Source: CAZMVY01 sp964617875
GTDB lineage: Bacteria > Planctomycetota > Phycisphaerae > UBA1845 > PWPN01
Direction of reading: 5' to 3'
Length of the DNA stretch: 20,659 nucleotides
Assembly (NCBI GenBank): GCA_964617875.1
Contig: CAZUAI010000094.1
Span: 1-20,659 of the forward strand
The stretch's first letter is position 1. Each line of letters begins with the position of its first letter. The position numbers were made by a program, and so were the translations under genes. Under the pieces are notes generated by a model that searched no databases, was not told the DNA's origin, and saw nothing but the letters and a program-made list of their open reading frames with translations. Below, piece by piece: positions 1-7,271 of the stretch.

Positions 1-51
1 CCATCCGTACGATCTTCGCTCGTGCGAGGTGCGGATTATGCAACTTGGGGG

Positions 52-57
52 TACAAT
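52..57 (+). promoter_or_regulatory. -10 box of the rnpB promoter
   Basis: TACAAT matches the housekeeping sigma70 -10 consensus at five of six positions. It ends 7 nt before position 65, where the 5' strand of RNase P helix P1 begins, so the predicted transcription start and the RNA end agree. I see no convincing -35 hexamer 16-18 nt upstream. Confidence 0.6.
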
Positions 58-64
58 AGCGCAT

Positions 65-538
65 GGCGGAGTGGGCCGGGCGATCGCTCGCCGGGGCAAC
101 CCGGCGGGAGGAAAGTCCGAACTGGGCAGGGCACGGTGGTCGTTAACGGCGACCCGGAGCGATCCGCGGGACAGTGCCACAGAGAACAGACCGCCTACGG
201 GCCTTCGGGCCCCGGCAAGGGTGAAACGGTGCGGTAAGAGCGCACCGCGTCGTTGGTGACAACGACGGCACGGTAAACCCCACCGCCAGCAAGCCCACAT
301 AGGCAGCCATCGGTCCGACCCCCTCGTCCTCCCCGGCATGGGCAGCGCCAGCGAGGGCGCAAAGCGGGGGGGCAAGGGGGGCGGATCGGCGACGCGGCCC
401 GTGTCGTGCGGCGGCGTGCCGTCGCGAGAGCTGCGGGTAGGGTGCTCGAGCCGGCCGGCAACGGCCGGCCCAGACGAATGATCGCCGCGACGGCCGCGAG
501 GCCGTCGTACAGAACTCGGCTTACAGGCCCGCTCCGCC
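65..538 (+). ncRNA. rnpB: RNase P RNA, bacterial class A
   Basis: This is the catalytic RNA of RNase P, which removes 5' leaders from tRNA precursors. The conserved blocks appear in order: GAGGAAAGTCC at 108-118 (5' half of P4), the ACAGTGCC...ACAGA...ACCGCC block at 171-195, AAGGGTGAAACGGTGCGG then TAAGAGCGCACCG at 218-247, GGTAAACCCCAC near 271-282, AGACGAATGATCGCC near 472-486, and ACAGAACTCGGCTTA at 510-523. The ends pair as helix P1: GGCGGAGTGGGCC (65-77) with GGCCCGCTCCGCC (526-538), 13 bp with one G-U pair, and these set the boundaries. At 474 nt it is longer than the roughly 350-400 nt of most class A RNAs. The excess lies in the GC-rich stretch at about 300-465, between the AAACCCC block and the AGACGAATGA block. 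Identification is firm; the exact ends come from P1. Confidence 0.96.
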
Positions 539-554
539 GTCATTTCCATGCTGA

Positions 555-574
555 GAACGAGGGGCACCTCGTTC
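555..574. terminator. Hairpin between converging rnpB and argC
   Basis: GAACGAGG (555-562) and CCTCGTTC (567-574) form a perfect 8-bp stem with a 4-nt loop. It sits in the 77-nt gap between the 3' end of rnpB (+) and the stop codon of argC (-). A hairpin there could end or protect transcripts from both sides. Neither strand has a proper U-tract after it, so it is not a textbook intrinsic terminator. Confidence 0.4.
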
Positions 575-615
575 ATCGACGTACTGGTGCCAGCAGGAGA
601 TCCCCGGCGATCGTC

Positions 616-1638
616 TTACAGGAGCCCGGCCGTTTCATCCAGGCCACACATCAGGTTCATGTTCTGGATCGCCTGGCCGGCGGCGCCCTTGACCATGTTG
701 TCGATCGCCGTGATCACCACGAGGCGGCTCTTGACGACCCGGACGGTGATATCGCACAGGTTCGTGCGGGCGACGTCGCGGGTCGAGGGCAGGTCCTGCC
801 GCAGACGCACGAACGGCTCGCCCTCGTATGCCTCGCCGAGCGTCCCGCAGGCGTGCTCGATGGACATCGCCTGCACGGGCTTCAGGTAGATTGTGGACAG
901 GATTCCCCGTTCCATCGGCACCAGGTGCGGGACGAAGATGACGCTGGAACGCCCCCGGCGTACGAGCGGATCGAGGTTCCGCTCGATTTCGACGTTGTGC
1001 CGGTGTTCGCCGACCTTGTACGCCTCGAACGTTTCGTGCCGCTCGGGGAAGTGGTGCTCGAGCTTCGGCTCCCGCCCCGCTCCGCTGATGCCGCTGGCCG
1101 AATCGACGATGATGTCGTGTGCCTCCACCAGCCCCGCGCTCACGAAGGGCGCGATGCCGAGCGTTGCACCGGTTGGATAGCATCCCGGGTTCGCCACCAG
1201 CCGAGCCTGTCGGATCTGCTCGCGATGACGCTCCGGCAGGCCGTAGACGGCCTCGTCCAGATGAGGCACATCGGTGTGCTTTACTCCGTACCACTGTTCG
1301 TACTCGCCGGGGTCCTTGAGCCGGTAATCGGCGGAGAAGTCGATCACCTTCACGCCGGCCTCGAGCAGCGGGGGCGTCAGCGTCATCGCCTGACCGGCGG
1401 GCAGGCAGAGCATCGCCACGTCCGCCCGTGCGGCGATCCGGGCGGCCTCGATCGGCTCGCATTGCACGTCCAGACGGCCGCGCAGTTCCGGGAAGATCGC
1501 GGATATCCGCGGTTGCGGATCGCGGCGCGAGCACAGCAGCGTCACCTCCGCCGCCGGGTGCCGGCGCAGCCAGCGGATCGTCTCCAGAGCCGCATACCCC
1601 GTCGCCCCGACGATTGCCACACGAATCCTGTCTGCCAT
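616..1638 (-). CDS. argC: N-acetyl-gamma-glutamyl-phosphate reductase
   Basis: The enzyme reduces N-acetyl-gamma-glutamyl phosphate to the semialdehyde with NADPH, the third step of arginine biosynthesis in the cytoplasm. The 340-residue protein opens with the dinucleotide-binding motif VAIVGATGYAALE. It carries the active-site loop VANPGCYPTG with the catalytic Cys at about residue 148, and the conserved stretches SGISGAGR, FEAYKVGEHRHNVEIE and VPHLVPMERGILST. Length is normal for the type 1 family. I chose the ATG at 1638 (MADRIRVAIVG) because it leaves the usual short N-terminus and has GGAG/AGGA upstream. An in-frame start at 1659 would add seven residues of no apparent value. The gene follows rpsI on the same strand but is separated from it by an intrinsic terminator, so it probably has its own promoter or depends on readthrough. 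No other arg genes are in view. Confidence 0.95.
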   Translation of the reverse strand: MADRIRVAIVGATGYAALETIRWLRRHPAAEVTLLCSRRDPQPRISAIFPELRGRLDVQCEPIEAARIAARADVAMLCLPAGQAMTLTPPLLEAGVKVIDFSADYRLKDPGEYEQWYGVKHTDVPHLDEAVYGLPERHREQIRQARLVANPGCYPTGATLGIAPFVSAGLVEAHDIIVDSASGISGAGREPKLEHHFPERHETFEAYKVGEHRHNVEIERNLDPLVRRGRSSVIFVPHLVPMERGILSTIYLKPVQAMSIEHACGTLGEAYEGEPFVRLRQDLPSTRDVARTNLCDITVRVVKSRLVVITAIDNMVKGAAGQAIQNMNLMCGLDETAGLL

Positions 1639-1710
1639 GAGGATCCTGCTCCGAAACAACGACTCCCGTGCCCCGTCCGATGCGCCGGCCGCCCGGCCGT
1701 CAATGCCAAG

Positions 1711-1740
1711 AAAAAGGCCCCGACATCGTCGCCGGGGCCT
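1711..1740 (-). terminator. Intrinsic terminator of the rplM-rpsI operon
   Basis: Read on the minus strand, AGGCCCCG (1740-1733) pairs with CGGGGCCT (1722-1715) and is followed at once by TTTTTCTT. It lies 31-60 nt past the rpsI stop codon. A GC-rich stem followed by a U-run is the standard Rho-independent design, and it separates the ribosomal operon from argC. Confidence 0.85.
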
Positions 1741-1770
1741 CGTGGATCGTCAATCAATGTCCCGGTCGTC

Positions 1771-2268
1771 TTAACGCTTCGAGAACTGGAAGCGACGGCG
1801 AGCCCCGGCCTGACCGGGCTTCTTGCGTTCGACCACGCGGCTGTCCCGCGTCAGAAGGCCCGCGCCGCGCAGCGCCGCTTCGTAGTCGGGGTTCGCGGTC
1901 TTCAGCGCCCGCGCCACCCCCAGCACCACGGCACCGGCCTGACCGGTTGTGCCGCCGCCCGTGGCCTTGACGAAGATGTCCACCTTGCCGAGCGTATCGG
2001 TTACCTGCAGCGGCGACAGGATCACCCGTCGTTCTTTCTCGACACAGAAATAGCGGTCGGCCGGCCGTCCGTTCACGACGAACTGCCCGCTGCCCGGTTT
2101 GAGCCGTACGCGGGCGACGGCGGTCTTCCGCCGGCCCACGCCCCAGAAGAAACCCTTCGGCGGCGTGGGGATCGTCGGCGAGGGCGCCGCTTCGGGCACC
2201 GGGATCGCCACGGGCGCCTCGCTGCCGGCTGCTGTCGTTACCGTCGGCTCGTTCGTTGTATCTGCCAT
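1771..2268 (-). CDS. rpsI: 30S ribosomal protein S9
   Basis: S9 is a component of the small ribosomal subunit; its C-terminal tail reaches the decoding centre. The core is recognisable from GVGRRKTAVARVRL (about residue 43) through GKVDIFVKATGGGTTGQAGA to the ending RRRFQFSKR, with the expected basic last residues. The protein is 165 residues, against about 130 for E. coli S9. The excess is an N-terminal extension of about 40 residues rich in Ala, Pro, Thr and Val and low in positive charge. The ATG at 2268 has GAAGGA at good spacing, so the extension is probably translated. It lies 25 nt downstream of rplM, the usual L13-S9 pair, and shares its promoter and terminator. Confidence 0.96.
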   Translation of the reverse strand: MADTTNEPTVTTAAGSEAPVAIPVPEAAPSPTIPTPPKGFFWGVGRRKTAVARVRLKPGSGQFVVNGRPADRYFCVEKERRVILSPLQVTDTLGKVDIFVKATGGGTTGQAGAVVLGVARALKTANPDYEAALRGAGLLTRDSRVVERKKPGQAGARRRFQFSKR

Positions 2269-2293
2269 GCGAATCCTTCACAGAATCCTGTGC

Positions 2294-2737
2294 TCAGACG
2301 GCGACCGGCTCCGGTCGCTGGGCCTGATGGCCGTGTTCCGCACCTCGATAGACCTTCATGCGGGCCAGCATGTGCCGGCCGATCTTGTTCCGCGGGAGCA
2401 TCCGCCGCACCGCGAGCTGGAGGACTCGCTCCGGATGCTTCTCGATCATCGTCGCGAACGGGATTACCTTCCGCCCGCTCGGATAGTACGTATAACGATC
2501 GTACGTCTTCGTTTCGGCCTTGCGCCCGGTCAGCTTGACCTTGTCGGCGTTGATGACCACGACGAAGTCGCCCGTCAGCGTGTGGGGCGTGTACGTCGGC
2601 TTGTGCTTGCCCATCAGAATTGTCGCCAGCCGCACGGCGAGCCGGCCGAGGACCTTGTCCTTGGCGTCCACCAGCAGCCAGCGGCCGCCGGCCTGGTTCG
2701 GCTTGGCGAGGTACGATTTTCCTGCGTTCCGTGCCAT
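2294..2737 (-). CDS. rplM: 50S ribosomal protein L13
   Basis: L13 is an early-assembling protein of the large ribosomal subunit. The 147-residue product has the family hallmarks in order: the RWLLVDAKDKVLGRLA block near residue 20, KHKPTYTPH, GDFVVVINADKVKLTGRK, KTYDRYTYYPSGRK and the AVRRMLPRNKIGR motif near residue 113. Length is normal. The ATG at 2737 is preceded by GGAAGGA, a strong ribosome binding site. It is the first gene of the rplM-rpsI operon, with a sigma70-like promoter about 60-90 nt upstream. Confidence 0.97.
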   Translation of the reverse strand: MARNAGKSYLAKPNQAGGRWLLVDAKDKVLGRLAVRLATILMGKHKPTYTPHTLTGDFVVVINADKVKLTGRKAETKTYDRYTYYPSGRKVIPFATMIEKHPERVLQLAVRRMLPRNKIGRHMLARMKVYRGAEHGHQAQRPEPVAV

Positions 2738-2798
2738 CTCATGTCCTTCCGGCGGGCCTCATCGACGACAGCCGATCACCCACACGATAGAGCCCTGT

Positions 2799-2826
2799 AG
2801 TTTAAGGTCTTGGCCAGAGATGTCAA
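2799..2826 (-). promoter_or_regulatory. sigma70-type promoter of rplM-rpsI
   Basis: On the minus strand TTGACA (2826-2821) is a perfect -35 hexamer and TAAACT (2804-2799) a fair -10, separated by 16 nt. Transcription would start near 2792, giving a leader of about 55 nt before the rplM ATG at 2737. The -35 hexamer coincides with the left edge of the dispersed repeat listed next. Confidence 0.65.
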
Positions 2827-3002
2827 GGCGCCGGTCTGGTCGGGGTGGATGGCCGTATGTGCGAAAGGGCTCAGGAGCCTTTGCCGGACGGGCAGAACAC
2901 CGTGTTCAGGGAAAGTGGACGCCCTGACGCGTTCAGCGTAAGGCAAGAGAGGGGTCCTGACCCCCTCCCTGCGTGCGGGAAGGGCCATGCACCCGTCTGG
3001 TC
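2821..3002. repeat. Dispersed structured repeat, copy A
   Basis: This 182-nt stretch aligns with 20011-20191 over its whole length with a single 1-nt gap. By my hand alignment about three quarters of positions match. Conserved blocks include GGCCGTATG, GCGAAAG, TTGCCGGAC, GAACACCGTGTTC, GCCCTGACG, GGCAAGA, CCTGCGTGC and GGCCATGCA. The ATGGCC near the left and GGCCAT near the right form an outer stem, with further conserved pairings TTGCC/GGCAA and CCTG-CGTG-CRGG inside, as expected of a structured RNA or a palindromic element. Both copies lie outside genes. On the minus strand both can be read as a similar peptide, but the substitutions are not concentrated at third codon positions, so I do not call a gene. 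Confidence 0.8.
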
Positions 3003-3282
3003 GAGCGGGGCCGGGCGCGCGACTGTGTTGTCTTGGCGATGTTTCGTCAGCCCGGGGCGTCGCACCAGAAAACCGTCGATTGATGCGGCGTAATCAAGGC
3101 GCAGTTCCGGATACGCGCAGGCAGGAATTGTCCGTAGGTCGATAGCGAAGTCCACGGAGGTTCTGCTTGCGGGGATCGGGCCGGATCAAGCGTAGTGATT
3201 CCAGCCAAGATGTGGCGCGAATCGTTGTCTGCAGCGTGCATGTTTTGCTCGCGGCCTCACGGGTTGCCGTATGCCTGCCGCA
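3003..3282. other. Gene-free stretch before the hydrolase promoter
   Basis: I see no supported gene here. The open frames crossing it lack a plausible ribosome binding site and resemble no family I recognise. It lies between the dispersed repeat and the promoter of the downstream hydrolase gene. Confidence 0.5.
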
Positions 3283-3311
3283 TTGCATTCCGATCGGTTG
3301 TTTCCTAATAT
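3283..3311 (+). promoter_or_regulatory. sigma70-type promoter of the phosphodiesterase-like gene
   Basis: TTGCAT (3283-3288) and TAATAT (3306-3311) are separated by exactly 17 nt, close to the housekeeping consensus. Transcription would begin near 3318, leaving a leader of about 80-110 nt depending on the start codon used. Confidence 0.65.
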
Positions 3312-3426
3312 GTCTCAGCCTGAACCGGGCCCGGGGCGTTCTGCGGTCGCGCCCCGCGCGTTGCGTCTGCGCAAAGGGACCCCAGCAGCGAGTGTGTGAA
3401 TGAGCACGGTATTTCGGCAGGGTGGC

Positions 3427-5127
3427 ATGACAAACCCGTTGGGGGGCGTTGCTGCTCCGGCCGCACATGAACCTGAGGCGATTGAGGACGTCGAGCCTCC
3501 GCGCGAGCTGCCGGCCCTGGCGAAACGCGTCCTCATCATCGGACTCGACGGCGCCACGTTCGATGTGCTCAATCCCCTCATCGCGGCCGGGCGGATGCCT
3601 CACCTGAAGCACCTGATCGAAACCGGGACATCGGGCATTCTGGACTCGACGAAGCCGCCGATCACGCCCGCGGCATGGACGACGTTCATGACGGGCAAGG
3701 GGCCGGGCCGCCATGGCATCGTGGACTTTGAGAAGTATGACATCGGATCGAACCGGCTGACGTTCAACAGCACGTTTGAGATCCGCGAGAAGACGATCTG
3801 GGACATTCTCAGCGAGAAGCAGTTCCGCGTCGGTTCGATCAGCCTGCCGATGACGTATCCGCCGAGGCGGGTCAACGGCTTCCTGATTTCCGGGTTCGAG
3901 ACGCCGAGCACCGACGCTGAATTCACCTATCCACGCGACCTCAAGCACGAGATCCTTCGCCGGTGGCCGGACTACTCGTACCGGTCCGACTGGCAGCGAC
4001 GTGCCCTCGGCGGGGATGGGCTCTTTGACCGCAACATGCGTTACATCGAGCGCAGCTTCGAGCAGGGCTGCGAACTCATGGAGTACTGCGGCGGGCGATA
4101 CGGCTGGGACGTGATGATGGTCCTGTTCAAGCTCGTGGACAACCTTCAGCACAAGGCCTGGCGCTACCTGGACCCGAAGACGCGCGGACGCAACCCCGGC
4201 CGCGCGGAACGGTGCGCGCGGTGTTTCGAGGCGCTCGATGCGACTCTGAAAAGGCTCAGCGACTACGCCGAACGGCACCAGGCGACGACGATCATCATGT
4301 CGGACCACGGCCACGGCAGCCTTGAGGGCAAGGCGCAGCCGAACCTGCTGCTGAGGGACTGGGGCTACCTGGCCTTGCGCAGCGGCATCACGCGGGCCCG
4401 CATCCGGGGAGCGGGGCTGCTGCAGCGGCTCACCGGGAAGAAGAACGGGCGGTTCGTGGAGAACGGGATCGAGCGGGAACTGGCGGTGGACTGGCCGCGG
4501 ACCCAGGCCTGCGTGATGCACGCGGGCATCTACGGCTTTCTGTACCTGAACCTCGCGGGACGGCAGCCGGGGGGCGTCGTCCCGCCGGAGCGGTACGAAT
4601 CCTTGCGCGATGAGATTCGCGAACGCCTGCTTGCCGCCACGGTGCGCGATCCCGGCGGCGCGGTGATCCCCATCTTCCCCGAAGTCCACAAGACCGAGGA
4701 ACTCTACAATTGCCGCCGGGATGACCAGCCCTGGCTGCCCGATCTCCTGCTCGTGCCGCAGCCGGGGTTTGCCGTCGTGCGGAAGATCCGCGGCTGGCAG
4801 CCGGTCCGGTGGTGTTCGGACCGCCGGATGGAAGGCACCCACCGTGTCGAGGGCATCCTGATCGTCAACGGGCCGCACGTGCGGCCGAACCACACGATCC
4901 GTGCGAACATTGCCGACATCACGCCGACCCTGCTGGCGGCCGTGGGGCTGCGTGTGCCGATCGACATGGAGGGGCAGATCCTGTCCGACCTCTTCGACAC
5001 GCCGCCGTCGATCGAGTTTGAGCCGCCGCAGGCGGCCGACCGCAGCCAGCTCGGAAAAGAGGTCTACACGGACAAGGACAAGGAAGTCCTCACGAAGCGG
5101 CTCAGCGACCTGGGCTATCTGGACTGA
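3427..5127 (+). CDS. Alkaline phosphatase superfamily hydrolase (type I phosphodiesterase/nucleotide pyrophosphatase-like)
   Basis: This is a metal-dependent hydrolase of phosphate esters or phosphodiesters; the substrate cannot be read from sequence. The AlkP-fold metal sites are visible: LIIGLDGATFD near residue 35 supplies the first Asp, PAAWTTFMTG near residue 80 holds the likely Thr nucleophile, VDNLQHKAW (Asp and His) lies near 230, SDHGHGS (Asp-His) near 300, and GTHRVEGILIVNGP supplies a late His near 475. The C-terminus runs DIEGQ-like (DMEGQILSDLF) and ends KRLSDLGYLD, typical of this phosphodiesterase group. I see no signal peptide or membrane segment, so it is probably cytoplasmic. 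I prefer the ATG at 3427 because CAGGGTGGC precedes it; an in-frame ATG at 3400, directly after a stop, would add nine residues. It converges on tadC with 40 nt between them and appears unrelated to the pilus cluster. Confidence 0.82.
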   Translation: MTNPLGGVAAPAAHEPEAIEDVEPPRELPALAKRVLIIGLDGATFDVLNPLIAAGRMPHLKHLIETGTSGILDSTKPPITPAAWTTFMTGKGPGRHGIVDFEKYDIGSNRLTFNSTFEIREKTIWDILSEKQFRVGSISLPMTYPPRRVNGFLISGFETPSTDAEFTYPRDLKHEILRRWPDYSYRSDWQRRALGGDGLFDRNMRYIERSFEQGCELMEYCGGRYGWDVMMVLFKLVDNLQHKAWRYLDPKTRGRNPGRAERCARCFEALDATLKRLSDYAERHQATTIIMSDHGHGSLEGKAQPNLLLRDWGYLALRSGITRARIRGAGLLQRLTGKKNGRFVENGIERELAVDWPRTQACVMHAGIYGFLYLNLAGRQPGGVVPPERYESLRDEIRERLLAATVRDPGGAVIPIFPEVHKTEELYNCRRDDQPWLPDLLLVPQPGFAVVRKIRGWQPVRWCSDRRMEGTHRVEGILIVNGPHVRPNHTIRANIADITPTLLAAVGLRVPIDMEGQILSDLFDTPPSIEFEPPQAADRSQLGKEVYTDKDKEVLTKRLSDLGYLD

Positions 5128-5167
5128 CCGCGCCGCCGGCCCCGCGACGACATCGCGTGCCTGGGCC

Positions 5168-6115
5168 TTACCCGGCAACGCCGCCGTGGAGGAACTGCCG
5201 CATGATCTGCAGGATCGCGGGCCCCAGCAGCACGACGAAAATCGCCGGGAAGATGAACATGATCAGCGGCAGCATGAGCTTGACGGTCGTTTTCTGGGCG
5301 CGTTCCTCGGCTTTCATCCGCCGCTTGGTCCGCAGCGAATCGGCCTGGTTCCGGAGGGCCTTGGCGATGCTGGTGCCGAACTTCTCGGCCTGCGTGATGA
5401 CGGCGACGAGCGATTTCATCTCGCCGACGCCGGTCCGCGCGGCCAGGTTGCTGAGCGACTCGGCGCGCGGGACGCCCATCTGGGTCTCGAGCGTGGCGAT
5501 GGTCATTTCCTCACTGAGTTCCGGGTGTACGTGGCGCATCTCCTCGCCGACGCGCTGAAGAGCGGCGTCGAGGCCGAGACCCGCCTCCACCGTAATGACC
5601 ATGAGGTCGAGCGAGTCGGGCAGGCCGTTGCGGATCTTCTCGGCGCGCTGCTTGGTCGCCATCGTCAGCCACAGGTTCGGCAGCATGAACCCGATCCCGG
5701 CGACGAAGGCCGACAGGCCGAGGATCTGTTGCAGGCTCTTGCCGCTGGACCAGGTGAAGACGAGGGCGAGCACGAAGAGCAGGATGCCGAGGAGCGTTTT
5801 GCTGGCGAGGAACATGCCGGGGGCTGCCTCGCTCCGGATGCCGGCGTTGGCCAGCTTGACGCGGAGGTTGGACATCTCCTCCTCGCTCCGGGGCATGACG
5901 GGCTTGACGGCGAGCGGCGTGAACTTCTTCAGGACCTTCTGCGCGGCCGACTCCTTGGCCATCTGTTTGAGCTTGGCGGTGTCGTCGCCCGGTTTGCGCC
6001 CCGAGATGCGCCGGAGCAGCTGCTCCTGCCGTTCTCGCCGGGCGGGCAGGAGCGAGTAGACGATCATCGCGACGCTTACGACGATCATACCGCCGATGAG
6101 AAGCATTTCCGTCAT
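5168..6115 (-). CDS. tadC: Tad pilus inner-membrane platform protein TadC
   Basis: TadC is one of two GspF-like polytopic proteins forming the inner-membrane platform on which Flp pili are assembled. The 315-residue protein has an N-terminal membrane helix (residues 4-23), a charged cytoplasmic linker with MSNLRVKLANAGIRS near residue 82, paired hydrophobic helices at about 107-150, and the T2SSF core LPDSLDLMVITVEAGLGLDAALQRV near 165-190. It ends in a hydrophobic LPLIMFIFPAIFVVLLGP segment. The order and the AEAGLG-like core (VEAGLGLDAAL) separate it from TadB. It is the last gene of the cluster, 33 nt after tadB, with GAGAGG upstream of the ATG. Identification rests on family features plus position next to tadB and cpaF. 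Confidence 0.9.
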   Translation of the reverse strand: MTEMLLIGGMIVVSVAMIVYSLLPARRERQEQLLRRISGRKPGDDTAKLKQMAKESAAQKVLKKFTPLAVKPVMPRSEEEMSNLRVKLANAGIRSEAAPGMFLASKTLLGILLFVLALVFTWSSGKSLQQILGLSAFVAGIGFMLPNLWLTMATKQRAEKIRNGLPDSLDLMVITVEAGLGLDAALQRVGEEMRHVHPELSEEMTIATLETQMGVPRAESLSNLAARTGVGEMKSLVAVITQAEKFGTSIAKALRNQADSLRTKRRMKAEERAQKTTVKLMLPLIMFIFPAIFVVLLGPAILQIMRQFLHGGVAG

Positions 6116-6148
6116 GACACCGGACCTCTCGGGGCCGCGCCCCGCGCC

Positions 6149-7162
6149 TTACACCTTGATGTTGACGATCTTCTTGATCATCGCCATGCCCATGAGCTGC
6201 ATCGCCACCGCCGCGAAGAGCATGAGGCGGCCCTGCGGGTCGTGCAGCAGCATGCCCGCGTAGTCGGGATTCACATACAGGGTGACGAAGAACACCATGA
6301 CCGGCAGGGCGAGGAGCACCCAGCCCGACAGCCGGCCTTCGGCCGTCAGCGCCATCACGGCGCCCATCAGGTGGATGCGGTCCCGCACGACCGATCCCAT
6401 CTTGTCGAGCACTTCGGCGAGGTCGCCGCCGGTCGTTCGCTGGATCAGCACCGCCGTCACGAAGAACCGCACGTCGAGCTGCCCGCAGCGGTCCGCCATG
6501 CTCAGCAGCGCCTCCTCGATCTTGATGCCGAGGTTCTGCTCGTGGAACACGCGGCCGAACTCCGTGCCGATGGGGTCGGGCATCTGTTCGCTGACGAGCT
6601 GGATGCCGCTGGCCAGCGAATGGCCGGCACGCAAGGCCTGGCTCATCAGTTCAAAGGCGTCCGGCAACTGCTCGACGAGTTTCCGCATGCGTTTCTTGCG
6701 CCGCCGCAGCAGGTACAGGAGGGGCATCACGAAGACGCCGGCCCCGCCCGCCAGCGCGAGGAACGGGCTGAATTGCGCGAAGATCAACCCGCACGTGAGG
6801 AGCACGGACGCCGCAAACAGGTTGATCAGCGTGCGGGAGGCGGTCCAGTCGATGTTGGCCTGGTCCAGGACCCGCTGAAGCTTGGCGGTGATGCTCATGC
6901 CGGCGACGTAGGCGGCCAGCGACCCGGCGGCGGTTTCGGCCGCGCGCCGGCGGATGAGCTTGTCCTTGGCGGCCCGTTCCTTGGCGGCGGCCTGGCCGGA
7001 CTTGTCCTTCAGACGGTCGAGGACCTTCTGCCGGCTGCTGCCGCGAAGGTCCATGACGACCTGATAGATCCCGAAGGCCAGCAGGATCGAGCCGACCATC
7101 GGCATCACCAGGAACAGCACGTCCATGATTCCGCTCATTGCGGACGCCACGACGCCGGTCAT
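6149..7162 (-). CDS. tadB: Tad pilus inner-membrane platform protein TadB
   Basis: TadB is the second GspF-like platform protein of the Tad machine and pairs with TadC and the CpaF ATPase. The 337-residue product has an N-terminal membrane helix (VLFLVMPMVGSILLAFGIY), a Lys/Arg-rich cytoplasmic region, two closely spaced helices in the middle (INLFAASVLLTCGLIFAQF and FLALAGGAGVFVMPLLYLL), and the T2SSF core LPDAFELMSQALRAGHSLASGIQLV. C-terminal helices end in VNIKV. I chose the ATG at 7162 because GGAGG sits 7 nt upstream. An in-frame GTG at 7216 would add 18 polar residues and has a weaker site. A 109-nt gap, containing a CCCGCC/GGCGGG stem at 7224-7253, separates it from cpaF. Confidence 0.9.
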   Translation of the reverse strand: MTGVVASAMSGIMDVLFLVMPMVGSILLAFGIYQVVMDLRGSSRQKVLDRLKDKSGQAAAKERAAKDKLIRRRAAETAAGSLAAYVAGMSITAKLQRVLDQANIDWTASRTLINLFAASVLLTCGLIFAQFSPFLALAGGAGVFVMPLLYLLRRRKKRMRKLVEQLPDAFELMSQALRAGHSLASGIQLVSEQMPDPIGTEFGRVFHEQNLGIKIEEALLSMADRCGQLDVRFFVTAVLIQRTTGGDLAEVLDKMGSVVRDRIHLMGAVMALTAEGRLSGWVLLALPVMVFFVTLYVNPDYAGMLLHDPQGRLMLFAAVAMQLMGMAMIKKIVNIKV

Positions 7163-7271
7163 CGCCTGTCCTCCGGTCGAATCGCGCCCCGAAATCGTCT
7201 CATCGTCATCGGTCACCTCGCGTCCCGCCCGCCGTGCGACGACGGTTGGCGGGTTCGCTTCTCCCGCTCGC

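Noticed and set aside
406..2538. A 710-codon open frame on the plus strand
   Set aside because: It runs antisense to argC, rpsI and part of rplM and through the rnpB 3' end; its residues resemble no family. Long antisense frames are expected in GC-rich coding DNA.
2776..2988. A 70-codon minus-strand frame whose peptide partly matches one in repeat copy B (EHGV..VRQ..L..FAHTA.HP.Q)
   Set aside because: The match follows from the DNA repeat itself. Differences between copies are not concentrated at third codon positions, and copy B is frameshifted by a 1-nt gap.
2871..3155. A 94-codon minus-strand frame upstream of rplM
   Set aside because: It runs through the repeat, has no recognisable domain and no clear ribosome binding site.
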